Positions 15,516 to 26,263 of a stretch of 64,000 nt of DNA are shown here, piece after piece. Each line of letters starts with the position of its first letter. Position 1 is the first letter of the stretch. A program made the position numbers and the translations under genes. The DNA comes from Psychrobacter urativorans (GTDB lineage Bacteria > Pseudomonadota > Gammaproteobacteria > Pseudomonadales > Moraxellaceae), in assembly GCF_904846695.1 (NCBI RefSeq), contig NZ_CAJHBR010000001.1:1-64000 (forward strand). Reading direction: 5' to 3'. The notes under the pieces were generated by a model. It did not search any database, was not told where the DNA came from, and saw only the letters and a program-made list of their open reading frames with translations.

Positions 15516-17435
15516 CTATTCAGACTCGCCTAAGAAGCCACCGCTTTGACGATGCCACAATCCGGCATAAATGCCATTCATATTTAGTAATTCTTCATGG
15601 CTGCCTTGTTCGATGATACGACCTTGATCCATTACTACTAGTCTATCGAGGGCGGCAATAGTAGAAAGACGATGGGCGATAGCGATAACCGTTTTGCCAG
15701 TCATAATGTCATTGAGGCTCTCAGTAATAGCAAACTCAATCTCAGAATCTAGAGCACTAGTAGCTTCATCGAGTAATAAAATAGGCGCGTTTTTAAGCAT
15801 GACTCGTGAGATCGCGATACGTTGACGCTGACCGCCAGACAGTTTTACCCCACGTTCACCAACTTGAGTATCCAGACCTTTATTGCCTTTATCGTCATAT
15901 AAGTCTTTGATAAAGTCCCATGCTTGTGCCTGCTTAGCCGCAAAGATGATCTCTTCATCGCTCGCATCAGGACGACCATAGGCGATGTTTTCGCGTACGG
16001 TACGATGTAATAAAGACGTATCTTGAGTCACCATACCGATCTGCTGACGTAATGACTCTTGAGTAACCTCGTCAATAGCCTGGCCATCGATAATGATCTT
16101 ACCGCTATCGACATCAAAGAAGCGTAATAGTAAGTTAACTAAGGTTGATTTACCGGCACCAGAGCGTCCGACTAAGCCTATTTTTTCGCCTGCTGTGATA
16201 TCTAAATAAAAGTCATCTAACAGTTTTGTTTGTGAGTTAATAAGCGCTGATTCGACCGTTTGCACTCCATCGACTAGTTCGCCTTCTACATTAACGCCCT
16301 CGACATGACCTTCATAGCTAAAATTGACATGATCAAAGACAATATGACCAGCGCTGACTTTTAGTTCTGGAGCATTAGGAATATCAACGATAGTTTGCGG
16401 TGCAGAAAGAGTGCGCATACCGTCTTGTACAGTACCGATGCTCTCAAACAAGCTAGCAGTTTGCCACATAATCCACTGGGTTAGGCCATTGAGACGGAGC
16501 GCCATCGCTGTCGCAGCGGCAATAGCACCTACTCCGACTGCACCCTGTTGCCACAGATATAAGGCAATACCAGCAGTACTACTAACCAAAATAACACTAA
16601 TAAGGTGAGTTGAAACCTCAAGATAGCTGACCCAACGCATTTGCGCGTGTACAGTACCTAAGAACTGGCCCATAGCATTTTGGGCATAGCCCAACTCACG
16701 CCGCGAATGACTAAATAGCTTGACCGTCATGATGTTGGCATAAGCATCAGTGATACGTCCGACCATCAGTGCACGGGCATCAGCTTGCACAATAGCAGTC
16801 AGTTTGAGCTTAGGAATAAAGTACCACATGGTAAGGCCAACTAGCACGAACCAAATAATAAAGGGTATGAGTAGCAAGCTATCTAGATTGAATAAAATAA
16901 CCCCGGTAGTAATAAAATAAACCGTGACATACATAAACATGTCAGTGACAGTCATCACCGTGTCGCGGACAGCAAGCGCGGTTTGCATCACCTTGGCGGA
17001 GACCCGTCCAGAGAACTCATCTTGATAAAACTGCATCGACTGACCAAGCATACGCTGATGGAACCGCCAGCGCATCTGCATTGGAAATACGCCTTGAATA
17101 GTCTGAAAGTGAATGAATGACGACAAGGCAATCCAAAAAGGACTGACTATCATGACTGCTAACATCAACAGCATAATATCGCCTTTTTCGGCCCATAAGT
17201 TCTGTGGGGTATAAGTACCCAACCAATCAACTATGTTGCCAATCCAAGCGAACAGCATTGCCTCATAAATTCCAATCCCTGCGGATAGAATCATGAACAC
17301 TAACAGCCAACCACGTAGACCTTTAGTACAAGCCCACAAAAACTTCAACAGTCCATCACGAGATGAAGGTAGTACCATAGGCGTGTCAGGAAAAGCGGAC
17401 AAACGGTTTTCAAAAAAACGAAATAGAGCATTCAT
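15516..17435 (-). CDS. ABC exporter, fused permease and ATPase (MdlB/MsbA type)
   Basis: 639 residues from ATG 17433-17435; a TTG two codons upstream is possible. The N-terminal half has six hydrophobic helices (about 45-340), beginning 'GLRGWLLVFMILSAGIGIYE'. The ATPase half has Walker A GLVGRSGAGKST, Q-loop MVTQDTSLLHRTV, signature LSGGQRQRIAISR, Walker B ILLLDEATSALD and the switch His in VIAIAHRLSTI. A half-transporter of this kind works as a homodimer and exports lipids, peptides or drugs. Nothing adjacent identifies a substrate. The linker around 395-420 (VEGVNVEGELVDGVQTV) is an insertion in the first ATPase strand region. Confidence 0.95.
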   Translation of the reverse strand: MNALFRFFENRLSAFPDTPMVLPSSRDGLLKFLWACTKGLRGWLLVFMILSAGIGIYEAMLFAWIGNIVDWLGTYTPQNLWAEKGDIMLLMLAVMIVSPFWIALSSFIHFQTIQGVFPMQMRWRFHQRMLGQSMQFYQDEFSGRVSAKVMQTALAVRDTVMTVTDMFMYVTVYFITTGVILFNLDSLLLIPFIIWFVLVGLTMWYFIPKLKLTAIVQADARALMVGRITDAYANIMTVKLFSHSRRELGYAQNAMGQFLGTVHAQMRWVSYLEVSTHLISVILVSSTAGIALYLWQQGAVGVGAIAAATAMALRLNGLTQWIMWQTASLFESIGTVQDGMRTLSAPQTIVDIPNAPELKVSAGHIVFDHVNFSYEGHVEGVNVEGELVDGVQTVESALINSQTKLLDDFYLDITAGEKIGLVGRSGAGKSTLVNLLLRFFDVDSGKIIIDGQAIDEVTQESLRQQIGMVTQDTSLLHRTVRENIAYGRPDASDEEIIFAAKQAQAWDFIKDLYDDKGNKGLDTQVGERGVKLSGGQRQRIAISRVMLKNAPILLLDEATSALDSEIEFAITESLNDIMTGKTVIAIAHRLSTIAALDRLVVMDQGRIIEQGSHEELLNMNGIYAGLWHRQSGGFLGESE

Positions 17436-17815
17436 AGGCAATAGCAGTACATCAATAGCAGAACGTCAAGATAAACACCAATATAGGTTATCTTGCGCTG
17501 TAACTTGTGGGGTTAAAATAGCTTCTATTTTAACAAAATCTCGAAACTAGTCCTGCATGCTAATTGTAATTTGCACAATATAAAGGGTATATAGGCAGCA
17601 TACAGCTGAATAGATAGCTTAATATTCATGGTTATAACCAAGGCTACTATTACTGATCAAAAAGTGTGCGTATTGGTATTGAATGGGAAAATATAACCAT
17701 TGATATTTTTGACATACCTTGTTACATTTGACGACTTTCTATTGGCTATATTGATCTTATAACTAGCAGCAAATAATAGCAGCTAAAAAAATTATAATTT
17801 ATAAGGTGAAGTTTT

Positions 17816-18706
17816 ATGCTGTATCTAACGATTGCGGTACTTTGTAGTGTCGCCGTCTCCGTCCTGTTAAAACTGCTACGTCAACGCAATATAGATATTC
17901 GCCAGACTATTGTAGCTGGTTATCCAGTGGCTTTTTTACTGACTTGGCTGTTATTAAAGCCTGACCTTAGCAGTATTAATACTCTTGGTAGCGCTTGGGG
18001 CATTATCATCGCTTTGGCTATCCTATTACCCTTAGTGTTTGTCATTCTGGGTCGAGCAATCGCAGCAGTGGGTATGGTCGCCACTGACGCAGCTCAACGG
18101 CTATCGTTAATTATTCCTATTGTTGCGGCCTTTTTGTTATTTGGCGAAGTGCTGACGGGCATTCGCATATTCGGTCTAGCGTTAGGGTTGTTAGCGTTAG
18201 CGGCATTAGTCTATCGGCCACAGCAACCATCAACTAATGAAACTATTAATAGTCATGCTACAACGATCAAGGCGATCAATAAACAGGCGCTACGTACCCC
18301 TCTATGGCTGTTTGGGGTATGGATAGGCTATGGAGTCATTGATATATTGTTCAAACAAGTGGCCAAGCAAGGCGCTGCATTTCCGCTAACGTTATTTGTT
18401 AGCTTTGGCTTGGCAGGCTTGCTATTGCTCATTTATTTGCTGGTCACTCGGGTGCGCTGGCAAGGCAATGCTTTAGCGGCAGGACTGTTATTAGGTGTGC
18501 TAAATATGGGCAATATTTATGCGTACGTACGCGCTCATCAGTTACTATCTGAATCACCAAGCATCGTATTTACTGGCATGAATGTTGGGGTCATCACTGT
18601 AGCGACGCTTATTGGTGTCGGTGTCTTTAAAGAAACGCTCAATCGTATCAATATGCTTGGCATACTATTGGCTATTAGCTGTGTGACAGTATTATTCTTA
18701 GCTTAA
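17816..18706 (+). CDS. DMT-superfamily transporter (EamA-like)
   Basis: 296 residues of almost continuous membrane helices, about ten, in two similar halves. Half one starts MLYLTIAVLCSVAVSVLLK, half two at about residue 163 ('TPLWLFGVWIGYGVIDILFK'). A charged loop (Pro/Asn/Thr-rich, about 140-160) separates the halves. The repeat layout and length fit EamA permeases, which move amino acids, nucleosides or other metabolites across the inner membrane. The substrate is unknown. AAGGTGA lies seven bases before the ATG. It precedes the aldolase gene with a 187-bp spacer. Confidence 0.85.
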   Translation: MLYLTIAVLCSVAVSVLLKLLRQRNIDIRQTIVAGYPVAFLLTWLLLKPDLSSINTLGSAWGIIIALAILLPLVFVILGRAIAAVGMVATDAAQRLSLIIPIVAAFLLFGEVLTGIRIFGLALGLLALAALVYRPQQPSTNETINSHATTIKAINKQALRTPLWLFGVWIGYGVIDILFKQVAKQGAAFPLTLFVSFGLAGLLLLIYLLVTRVRWQGNALAAGLLLGVLNMGNIYAYVRAHQLLSESPSIVFTGMNVGVITVATLIGVGVFKETLNRINMLGILLAISCVTVLFLA

Positions 18707-18893
18707 GATGTACTGCTCATATCAATATAATTATGGCTGGTGATTTGCTGTTAACTTATTGTATATAGGCACATTGCGCAGCATATGGTAAGGTGATTTA
18801 CAAATGTAGGATAGTAGCTATTGGCATACTTGCAGCTCTTTAAATTAACGATTTAAGCTAAATTTTTTATTACGATAATAGGATAATTATTCA

Positions 18894-19784
18894 ATGGAAT
18901 ATCAAAAGCAATTACAACGTATAAAAGCAGGTTCAGGATTTATTGCAGCGCTAGATCAAAGTGGCGGCAGCACGCCTAAAGCGCTAGAGAGTTATGGGGT
19001 TACTAGTGAAGATTATGACACTGACGAGGCGATGTTTGGTCAAGTGCATGAGATGCGTTCTCGTATTATGACTTGTGACTGCTTCGATAGTACTCGCGTG
19101 CTTGGAGCAATCTTATTTGAAGATACTATGGAGCGTGAAGTCGAAGGCAAGCCTACCGCTAACTATCTGTGGGAAGATAAAAATATTGTACCTTTTTTAA
19201 AGGTAGATAAAGGTTTAGCAGAGCGAATGAGTGGCGTACAAGTGATGCGTCCGATAACTAATTTAGACTTATTATTAGACAAAGCTAAACAATATCCAGT
19301 ATTCGGTACTAAAATGCGTTCAGTAATCTATGAGCCAAATGTTGATGGTATCGAGTTAGTGGTGCAGCAGCAATTCGATGTTGCCAAGCAAATTATCTCT
19401 AAGGGTCTGATGCCAATCGTTGAGCCAGAAGTTGACATCAATAGCGTTGATAAACATGATTGTGAGCTGTTATTAAAAACCAATCTTTTGCATAATTTGG
19501 ATCGTTTGGCTGAGGATAAGCAAGTGATACTTAAGCTAACCTTGCCAGAACAAGCAGGCTTCTATCAAGAGTTAATTGACCATCCAAAAGTGTTAAAGGT
19601 GGTTGCTCTATCAGGTGGTTACAGCCGTAGCGATGCTTGTGATAAGCTCAAGCAAAACCCAGGGATGATTGCCAGCTTCTCGCGCGCCTTCACTCAAGGC
19701 TTAAGCAAGCAGCAGAGTGATAAAGAGTTTGCTGATACTATTAATAATTCGATTGCTGAGATCTATGAGGCTTCGAGAGTTTAG
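18894..19784 (+). CDS. fda: Class I fructose-bisphosphate aldolase
   Basis: 296 residues, the same length as the class I aldolase of staphylococci. It cleaves or forms fructose 1,6-bisphosphate through a Schiff-base lysine. Motifs: 'GFIAALDQSGGSTPKALESY', 'FEDTMEREVEGKPTANYLWE', 'IVPFLKVDKGL' (Lys in strand 3), 'PIVEPEVDI' and VILKLTLPE, whose Lys is the likely Schiff-base residue, followed by 'VVALSGGYSRSDACDKL'. Moraxellaceae generally rely on gluconeogenesis and the Entner-Doudoroff route rather than phosphofructokinase, so a gluconeogenic role is probable (inference). A terminator follows 35 bp after the stop. Confidence 0.95.
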   Translation: MEYQKQLQRIKAGSGFIAALDQSGGSTPKALESYGVTSEDYDTDEAMFGQVHEMRSRIMTCDCFDSTRVLGAILFEDTMEREVEGKPTANYLWEDKNIVPFLKVDKGLAERMSGVQVMRPITNLDLLLDKAKQYPVFGTKMRSVIYEPNVDGIELVVQQQFDVAKQIISKGLMPIVEPEVDINSVDKHDCELLLKTNLLHNLDRLAEDKQVILKLTLPEQAGFYQELIDHPKVLKVVALSGGYSRSDACDKLKQNPGMIASFSRAFTQGLSKQQSDKEFADTINNSIAEIYEASRV

Positions 19785-19818
19785 AGTTAACTTAGCAAGC
19801 ATAAAGTTTATTTTTAAA

Positions 19819-19857
19819 TAAAAAACACCCGTTGCTCAGGCAGTGGGTGTTTTTTTA
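19819..19857 (+). terminator. Rho-independent terminator of fda
   Basis: AAAAACACCC (19821-19830) pairs with GGGTGTTTTT (19845-19854); seven T follow the stem. The loop is GTTGCTCAGGCAGT. Confidence 0.9.
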
Positions 19858-19916
19858 TGCACAAATGATAGTGTATCAATTCACTATGTTCAAAAGGCTT
19901 TAATTAATTAAAGGCT

Positions 19917-19956
19917 ATAAAAAAGCTCGAACCTAGGATAACTAGATTCAAGCTTT
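19917..19956 (-). terminator. Rho-independent terminator of the autotransporter gene
   Basis: Read on the minus strand, AAAGCTTGAATCTAG pairs with CCTAGGTTCGAGCTTT through two G-U pairs, followed by a T run (plus-strand A run 19919-19924). It lies 41 bp past the stop of the autotransporter. Confidence 0.7.
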
Positions 19957-19996
19957 TACATTTTATAAGCGTATTAATTAATAACGATATTTATGA

Positions 19997-22900
19997 TTAG
20001 AACTTGGTTTGCAAGGCAATGCTCGCGCCTTGATCGTCATAATTGTCACGCCACTCGCCGCGATAGCCGACGGACAGCTTAGTATTGATGGTCGGCATAT
20101 AGCTTAGACCAATACCTGCAATACCAATCTCACGACCGACTTCTTGACCAACAGTCGTGAACTTATCATTAGGCAGACTAACGAAGCTTGCCGTAATATC
20201 TGAGTATTTATTACCATTTTCAATAGCAGCTGCTAGCTGACCGGTAATAGCCAGTTTTGGGGTTATTAGCTGTGACATATTTAATCCTGCTGTCCAGCGC
20301 ATTGACTCATAAGTGTTCTCATCGACATTTAGGTTATAGACGCCAGCGCCCGTTTCGCGATAGCTATCACTTTCAGCACGAGCATAATTCACTTGCGTGA
20401 AAGGAGTCACATTACGTAGCTCTGTACCAATACGATGACTCACGCCAAATCCTGCTTGCAAAGTATCGACTGAGTAATCAGAATTTGCAGTAGCGTTAGA
20501 TAGTATTGACAAATGACGTTCGCCATCAACATTACTATTACCAGCACCAGCATGGAAATTGACATGCGTAGCGTCGCTTGCTGCATAATTACCATAGCCT
20601 AATACCTGCCAGCTCTTAGCTTTTAGCTCATGATCTAAGCGGCTATCAGCAGTATCAGCATCACTTTGGATATAAGATACGGCAAGTCCTAGATTTAGGT
20701 TGTTACTAACAGGGCTGTCTAAACCAACGATAGCTCCGTAACCTTTAGAGTCATAACCTGTAACGCCATTTTCGGCATCATGACTGCTGTCATTGCCAAT
20801 TATTTTGGCCCAAATGCTGCTTTGCGATGTGGCTGGACGATGTTCAGTAATAGCGTCGCTTACTGCATAGTTAGCATCGGTAATGATACGATTAGTAGCA
20901 CCCATAAATAATGGCTGTAATTGATAGACAGTTTTATTCATTCTGATTTGGCGTTGCTCTAACGTCGGGTCATCTACGAGGTCTTCAGTATCGACAATCA
21001 GCTGAAGAGCTAATGGACTTTTTTTATTCATCATTGCTTTATCTAATACAGCAGCAAGACTTAACGCCTGTTTATCAGACTGACTAATGGCAGCTACAAC
21101 AAAAGTGCTATCTGTATCGGTTGGATCAACAACCACTGGTGGCTTAGGTTCAACTGGCTTTTCAGGCTCAACTGGCTTTTCAGGTTCAACTGGCTTTTCA
21201 GGTTCAACTGGCTTTTCAGGCTCAACTGGCTTTTCAGGCTCAACTGGCTTTTCAGGTTCAACTGGCTTTTCAGGTTCAACTGGCTTTTCAGGTTCAACTG
21301 GCTTTTCAGGCTCAACTGGCTTTTCAGGCTCAACTGGCTTTTCAGGTTCAACCGGCGGTACAATGACTGGTGGTGGAGGCGTTCCCATTCTCAAATGTAC
21401 AGCATTAGCATCACTATAGTCGGCATAAAAGCTAACCAATGGGCTATTGTCATTTACCGATTTAAATTCGCCCTTACGAGTCGTGGCTTTAACTATGTCC
21501 TTCCATTCGTTACTGCCAGTCATATTTTTTATGGCTTCAGAAGCATAGACATTCAATTTGCCTTTACTGATATCTGCATTGCCATTGACGAGTAATTTAC
21601 CATAACTGTCTAAATTCCCTTCATTCTCGACATCCAGGGCAATACCTAGCGACTCATTTGCCGCCATAATATAGTTGCCGTTTAATTTTAAAACACCTTC
21701 TGTAATGAGTGTCTCGCCAGTCCATTGTTTGCTATTAGTAGAGAGCTCCAAAGTACCAGTGCCAACTTTAGCAAAGCCTCCTTTCACACCATCCCAATCT
21801 ACAGAGCCGACATTGCCTGTTAATACAGCATTTGGATTAATAGTGACATAATTTTCAAGGACATCAAGTATCAGCCCGTTTGAACCAATTTTAATAAGCT
21901 GTTTATCAGTAAAGTTCGCAAAAAGATTAGATTGGTCATTTGCAATAGTCAAATTTGCCTGATCGAAATAGACATCAGACAGTGTTGAGTTAACACCACG
22001 TGAAATATTATCGACACTTAAAAAGCCGTTGTTAGTAACTTTTAAAGTTCCTGAACCTTCATTACCTACTATAATATTGCTAGCAGAAGCCAAGCTACTG
22101 TCAACAGTAAGCTGACCTACGCCTGTTTTCTCATTGCCAATAGTAATATCTTGATTGACATCTAAACCAATACTCCAAGCTGTATCAGCGACATCATAGG
22201 TGTTTTTGATGTTCATCACACCTTGACCTGCTCCACCAATTACGAGGTCATAAGCCTGAATGTTATTACCATTTGTATTTGATCCACCGTCAAAATCGAC
22301 AACGCCAACGCCTGTCATAGCGTCGCCTACAGTCATAAGGCTATTGACAGATACACCACCTCCGTTCTTGACATTAAGAACACCTTTGCCAGACAACCCA
22401 ACAGCAAGACCATTAGTGCCAATACTAATATTTGATTTATCGACATTGACTATACCTGTAGAGCCCTCGTTATAACCGATACGCATCTGGTTTGCGGTTA
22501 ATGCAGACTGTCCAGCTAGGTTTAAGCTACCTGTCGTTTCTGCACCGACTAACACTTCATTGGCAATGTTAACTATAGCGTTATTGATATTCACGTTACC
22601 TATATTGCCACCTTTAGCATTTAGCTCTTTATTGCCAAGCCAAAGATTAGTTGCAGTAACTGAAGCATTGCTATTTACCAATAAAGCACCACTACCGTCG
22701 TTCTGTCCAATAATGATATCTTTTGCGTTGAAAGCACTGTCTTGGTCAGATACCTTAATAGCGGCATTGCCGACCACAGCTGTAATATCCTTTACAGTGA
22801 CAGTGCCTTTATTAGTAATAGAAAGCTCTGAAGGTTGCCCTGCTTGTGTTTTTTCCAAAATTAATTTATTTACTACTAGCTGCGTTCCCGCATTACTAAC

Positions 22901-23137
22901 GATGTCTTTTTCAACGAAGTACACATCATCACTAATAGTCGTCGTTTGCCCATCATCATAGGTAACTGCCATTGCCGTCCCTGATAAACCAAGCATCGCT
23001 ACAGTTAGGGGAGCGAGGATAAGCTTAGTAGCAACTTGAGATTTGCCTGAGGATTTGCCACGAGATTTAGCAAGCTCAGATACGCATTGATATACACCTA
23101 GAGAATGATTAAAGACTACACGGTAAATATGATTCAT
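19997..23137 (-). CDS. Type Va autotransporter with PEKPVE-repeat linker
   Basis: 1046 residues. Residues 1-24 form an extended signal peptide region (MNHIYRVVFNHSLGVYQCVS), followed by the hydrophobic core and a cleavage site near AMA-V at 57. The passenger (about 58-590) is built of beta-helix repeats of the pattern 'IGNEKTGVGQLTVDSS' / 'VGNEGSGTLKVTNNG', like passenger-associated transport repeats. Residues about 593-663 are a Pro/Glu/Lys hexapeptide repeat. The final 260 residues are a beta-barrel autotransporter domain ('SSIWAKIIGNDSSHDAENG' to the terminal ...LQTKF with aromatic last residue). It should expose the passenger on the outer membrane; adhesion or biofilm is likely, but no catalytic motif was seen. 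AAGG stands seven bases before the ATG. Confidence 0.93.
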   Translation of the reverse strand: MNHIYRVVFNHSLGVYQCVSELAKSRGKSSGKSQVATKLILAPLTVAMLGLSGTAMAVTYDDGQTTTISDDVYFVEKDIVSNAGTQLVVNKLILEKTQAGQPSELSITNKGTVTVKDITAVVGNAAIKVSDQDSAFNAKDIIIGQNDGSGALLVNSNASVTATNLWLGNKELNAKGGNIGNVNINNAIVNIANEVLVGAETTGSLNLAGQSALTANQMRIGYNEGSTGIVNVDKSNISIGTNGLAVGLSGKGVLNVKNGGGVSVNSLMTVGDAMTGVGVVDFDGGSNTNGNNIQAYDLVIGGAGQGVMNIKNTYDVADTAWSIGLDVNQDITIGNEKTGVGQLTVDSSLASASNIIVGNEGSGTLKVTNNGFLSVDNISRGVNSTLSDVYFDQANLTIANDQSNLFANFTDKQLIKIGSNGLILDVLENYVTINPNAVLTGNVGSVDWDGVKGGFAKVGTGTLELSTNSKQWTGETLITEGVLKLNGNYIMAANESLGIALDVENEGNLDSYGKLLVNGNADISKGKLNVYASEAIKNMTGSNEWKDIVKATTRKGEFKSVNDNSPLVSFYADYSDANAVHLRMGTPPPPVIVPPVEPEKPVEPEKPVEPEKPVEPEKPVEPEKPVEPEKPVEPEKPVEPEKPVEPEKPVEPEKPVEPEKPVEPKPPVVVDPTDTDSTFVVAAISQSDKQALSLAAVLDKAMMNKKSPLALQLIVDTEDLVDDPTLEQRQIRMNKTVYQLQPLFMGATNRIITDANYAVSDAITEHRPATSQSSIWAKIIGNDSSHDAENGVTGYDSKGYGAIVGLDSPVSNNLNLGLAVSYIQSDADTADSRLDHELKAKSWQVLGYGNYAASDATHVNFHAGAGNSNVDGERHLSILSNATANSDYSVDTLQAGFGVSHRIGTELRNVTPFTQVNYARAESDSYRETGAGVYNLNVDENTYESMRWTAGLNMSQLITPKLAITGQLAAAIENGNKYSDITASFVSLPNDKFTTVGQEVGREIGIAGIGLSYMPTINTKLSVGYRGEWRDNYDDQGASIALQTKF
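21149..21360. repeat. 18-bp tandem repeat coding for the hexapeptide PEKPVE
   Basis: The unit CAACTGGCTTTTCAGGYT begins at 21151 and recurs every 18 bp to 21331, eleven full copies plus diverged ends. Only one position (Y) varies, C or T. Reading along the plus strand, the base before each CAACTGG is T,C,T,T,C,C,T,T,T,C,C,T, a pattern that suggests duplication of blocks of several units. Unit loss or gain keeps the reading frame. Confidence 0.95.
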
Positions 23138-23419
23138 ACGAAGACCTTAAGAAATAGTTGACAGTTATGTAACATTTTATTAATTATATAAAGATATATT
23201 ACAATAGAATTTTTTTTGTCTACGTTTGATTACACAAATGTTCATATTCCATAAAAGACGTTTAAAGCCTACTATTTAGTGTTTTATGATTATACGTTTG
23301 TTACGATGTTATCTAACTTTGAAGCCTGCTTATTGACAGCTTTGATACTATTGATAGCCTAGTATTAGAGGATAATTTATTTTGCCATTATGGTATTAAT
23401 TAATTATTAAAAACACAAG

Positions 23420-23450
23420 AAGCCCTGCTAATTAAAGAGCAGGGCTTTTT
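23420..23450 (-). terminator. Terminator hairpin downstream of thiC
   Basis: AGCCCTGCT (23421-23429) and AGCAGGGCT (23438-23446) form a perfect nine-pair stem. On the minus strand it is followed by CTTCTTGTGTTTTT; on the plus strand by TTTTT. It lies 50 bp past the thiC stop, so it most likely ends thiC. Confidence 0.75.
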
Positions 23451-23500
23451 CCATAATGAAATAAATCTTATTGACTAGCTAAGTATTTTCTAAAAAAATA

Positions 23501-25534
<2,034 letters not shown>

Positions 25535-25729
25535 TCATAGCAACAAATTCAATCACAATTTTGAAAATCACGCCATCACCGCTATTAATAGCGGATAAGC
25601 TAAAAAGGATTGGTGGACACTACTGATTATTAACCACAGCTCTACAGCATCAGTATTCTATAACTGAGCAGTAGACTGATAATAAACAGGCATTTCTGCG
25701 TGCCCTTTGTATGTATAACATAAGCTTGA

Positions 25730-25835
25730 GACTTCCCTGCGTCGGTACTAACCGCATCAGGTTCGGCGGGTGATCTCTCAGCGAATGTAGCATGACGGCT
25801 TATTATCCAGTCAACTACACCGCACCCCGAGTCTG
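25730..25835 (-). promoter_or_regulatory. TPP riboswitch (THI element) of thiC
   Basis: Read on the minus strand, the conserved parts occur in order: GACTCGGGGTGCGG near 25821-25834, GCTGAGAGATCACCCG, GAACCTGATGCGG, then GTTAGTACCGACGCAGGGAAGT split as GTTAGTACC and GCAGGGAAGT ending at 25730. About 35 bases between the first two blocks form the variable P3 extension. The element is about 260 bp upstream of the thiC ATG, leaving room for an expression platform. Thiamine diphosphate binding would switch thiC off. Confidence 0.95.
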
Positions 25836-26043
25836 TCAGTGTTGTAAATCACCTTGATACTAGCAAACTTCTCCCTTAACGGCTAATGCTATTTGTTCAT
25901 ATCACTAATATTAATAACTTTCAGCTCCCCAGCAAAGCTTTTGAGCTGCAATCCTTTGAGTATTGAGCACAGAGCGATTGCTATAAATTTTCTAACCCGC
26001 TTTAGCAATCCTAGAGTCAAACCAAGTAGAGGCTGCCAACTAC

Positions 26044-26094
26044 TAGGACTAACTACCCTGCAATAACTTCAAATAGGACTAACTACCCTGCAAT
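26044..26094. repeat. 21-bp direct repeat upstream of the Pho box
   Basis: TAGGACTAACTACCCTGCAA plus T occurs at 26044-26064 and again at 26074-26094, a 30-bp period; similarity continues into CTTCAAA. It lies between the thiC riboswitch and the pst promoter. It could be a local duplication; no protein-binding motif was recognised. Confidence 0.85.
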
Positions 26095-26130
26095 GCTTTC
26101 AAACTACTTTCCTGTTTATATCTGCTTACA

Positions 26131-26174
26131 TTGTCATTGAACTGTCATAAAACCGTCATCGAACTGTCATCAAA
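26131..26174 (+). promoter_or_regulatory. Pho box: four 11-bp PhoB half-sites upstream of pstS
   Basis: Four successive 11-bp units occur without gaps: TTGTCATTGAA (26131), CTGTCATAAAA (26142), CCGTCATCGAA (26153), CTGTCATCAAA (26164). The consensus PhoB half-site is CTGTCAT followed by four A/T-rich bases. Two full boxes side by side indicate strong induction of pstSCAB-phoU by PhoB-phosphate when phosphate is scarce. The start codon of pstS is 90 bp downstream. Confidence 0.92.
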
Positions 26175-26263
26175 GCTTGGCAAACTAGCTCACATCAATA
26201 GTTCACATCATTCGACATCAACAGTCATTATTTATTTTATTGGTCAAACTTTAGGAGCATCAC

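Noticed and set aside
21149..21360. Possible CRISPR array
   Set aside because: Repeats are contiguous 18-bp units without spacers and are in frame inside a gene; no cas genes.
21087..21419. Plus-strand frame encoding repeated GFSGST
   Set aside because: Shadow of the 18-bp repeat of the autotransporter on the other strand.
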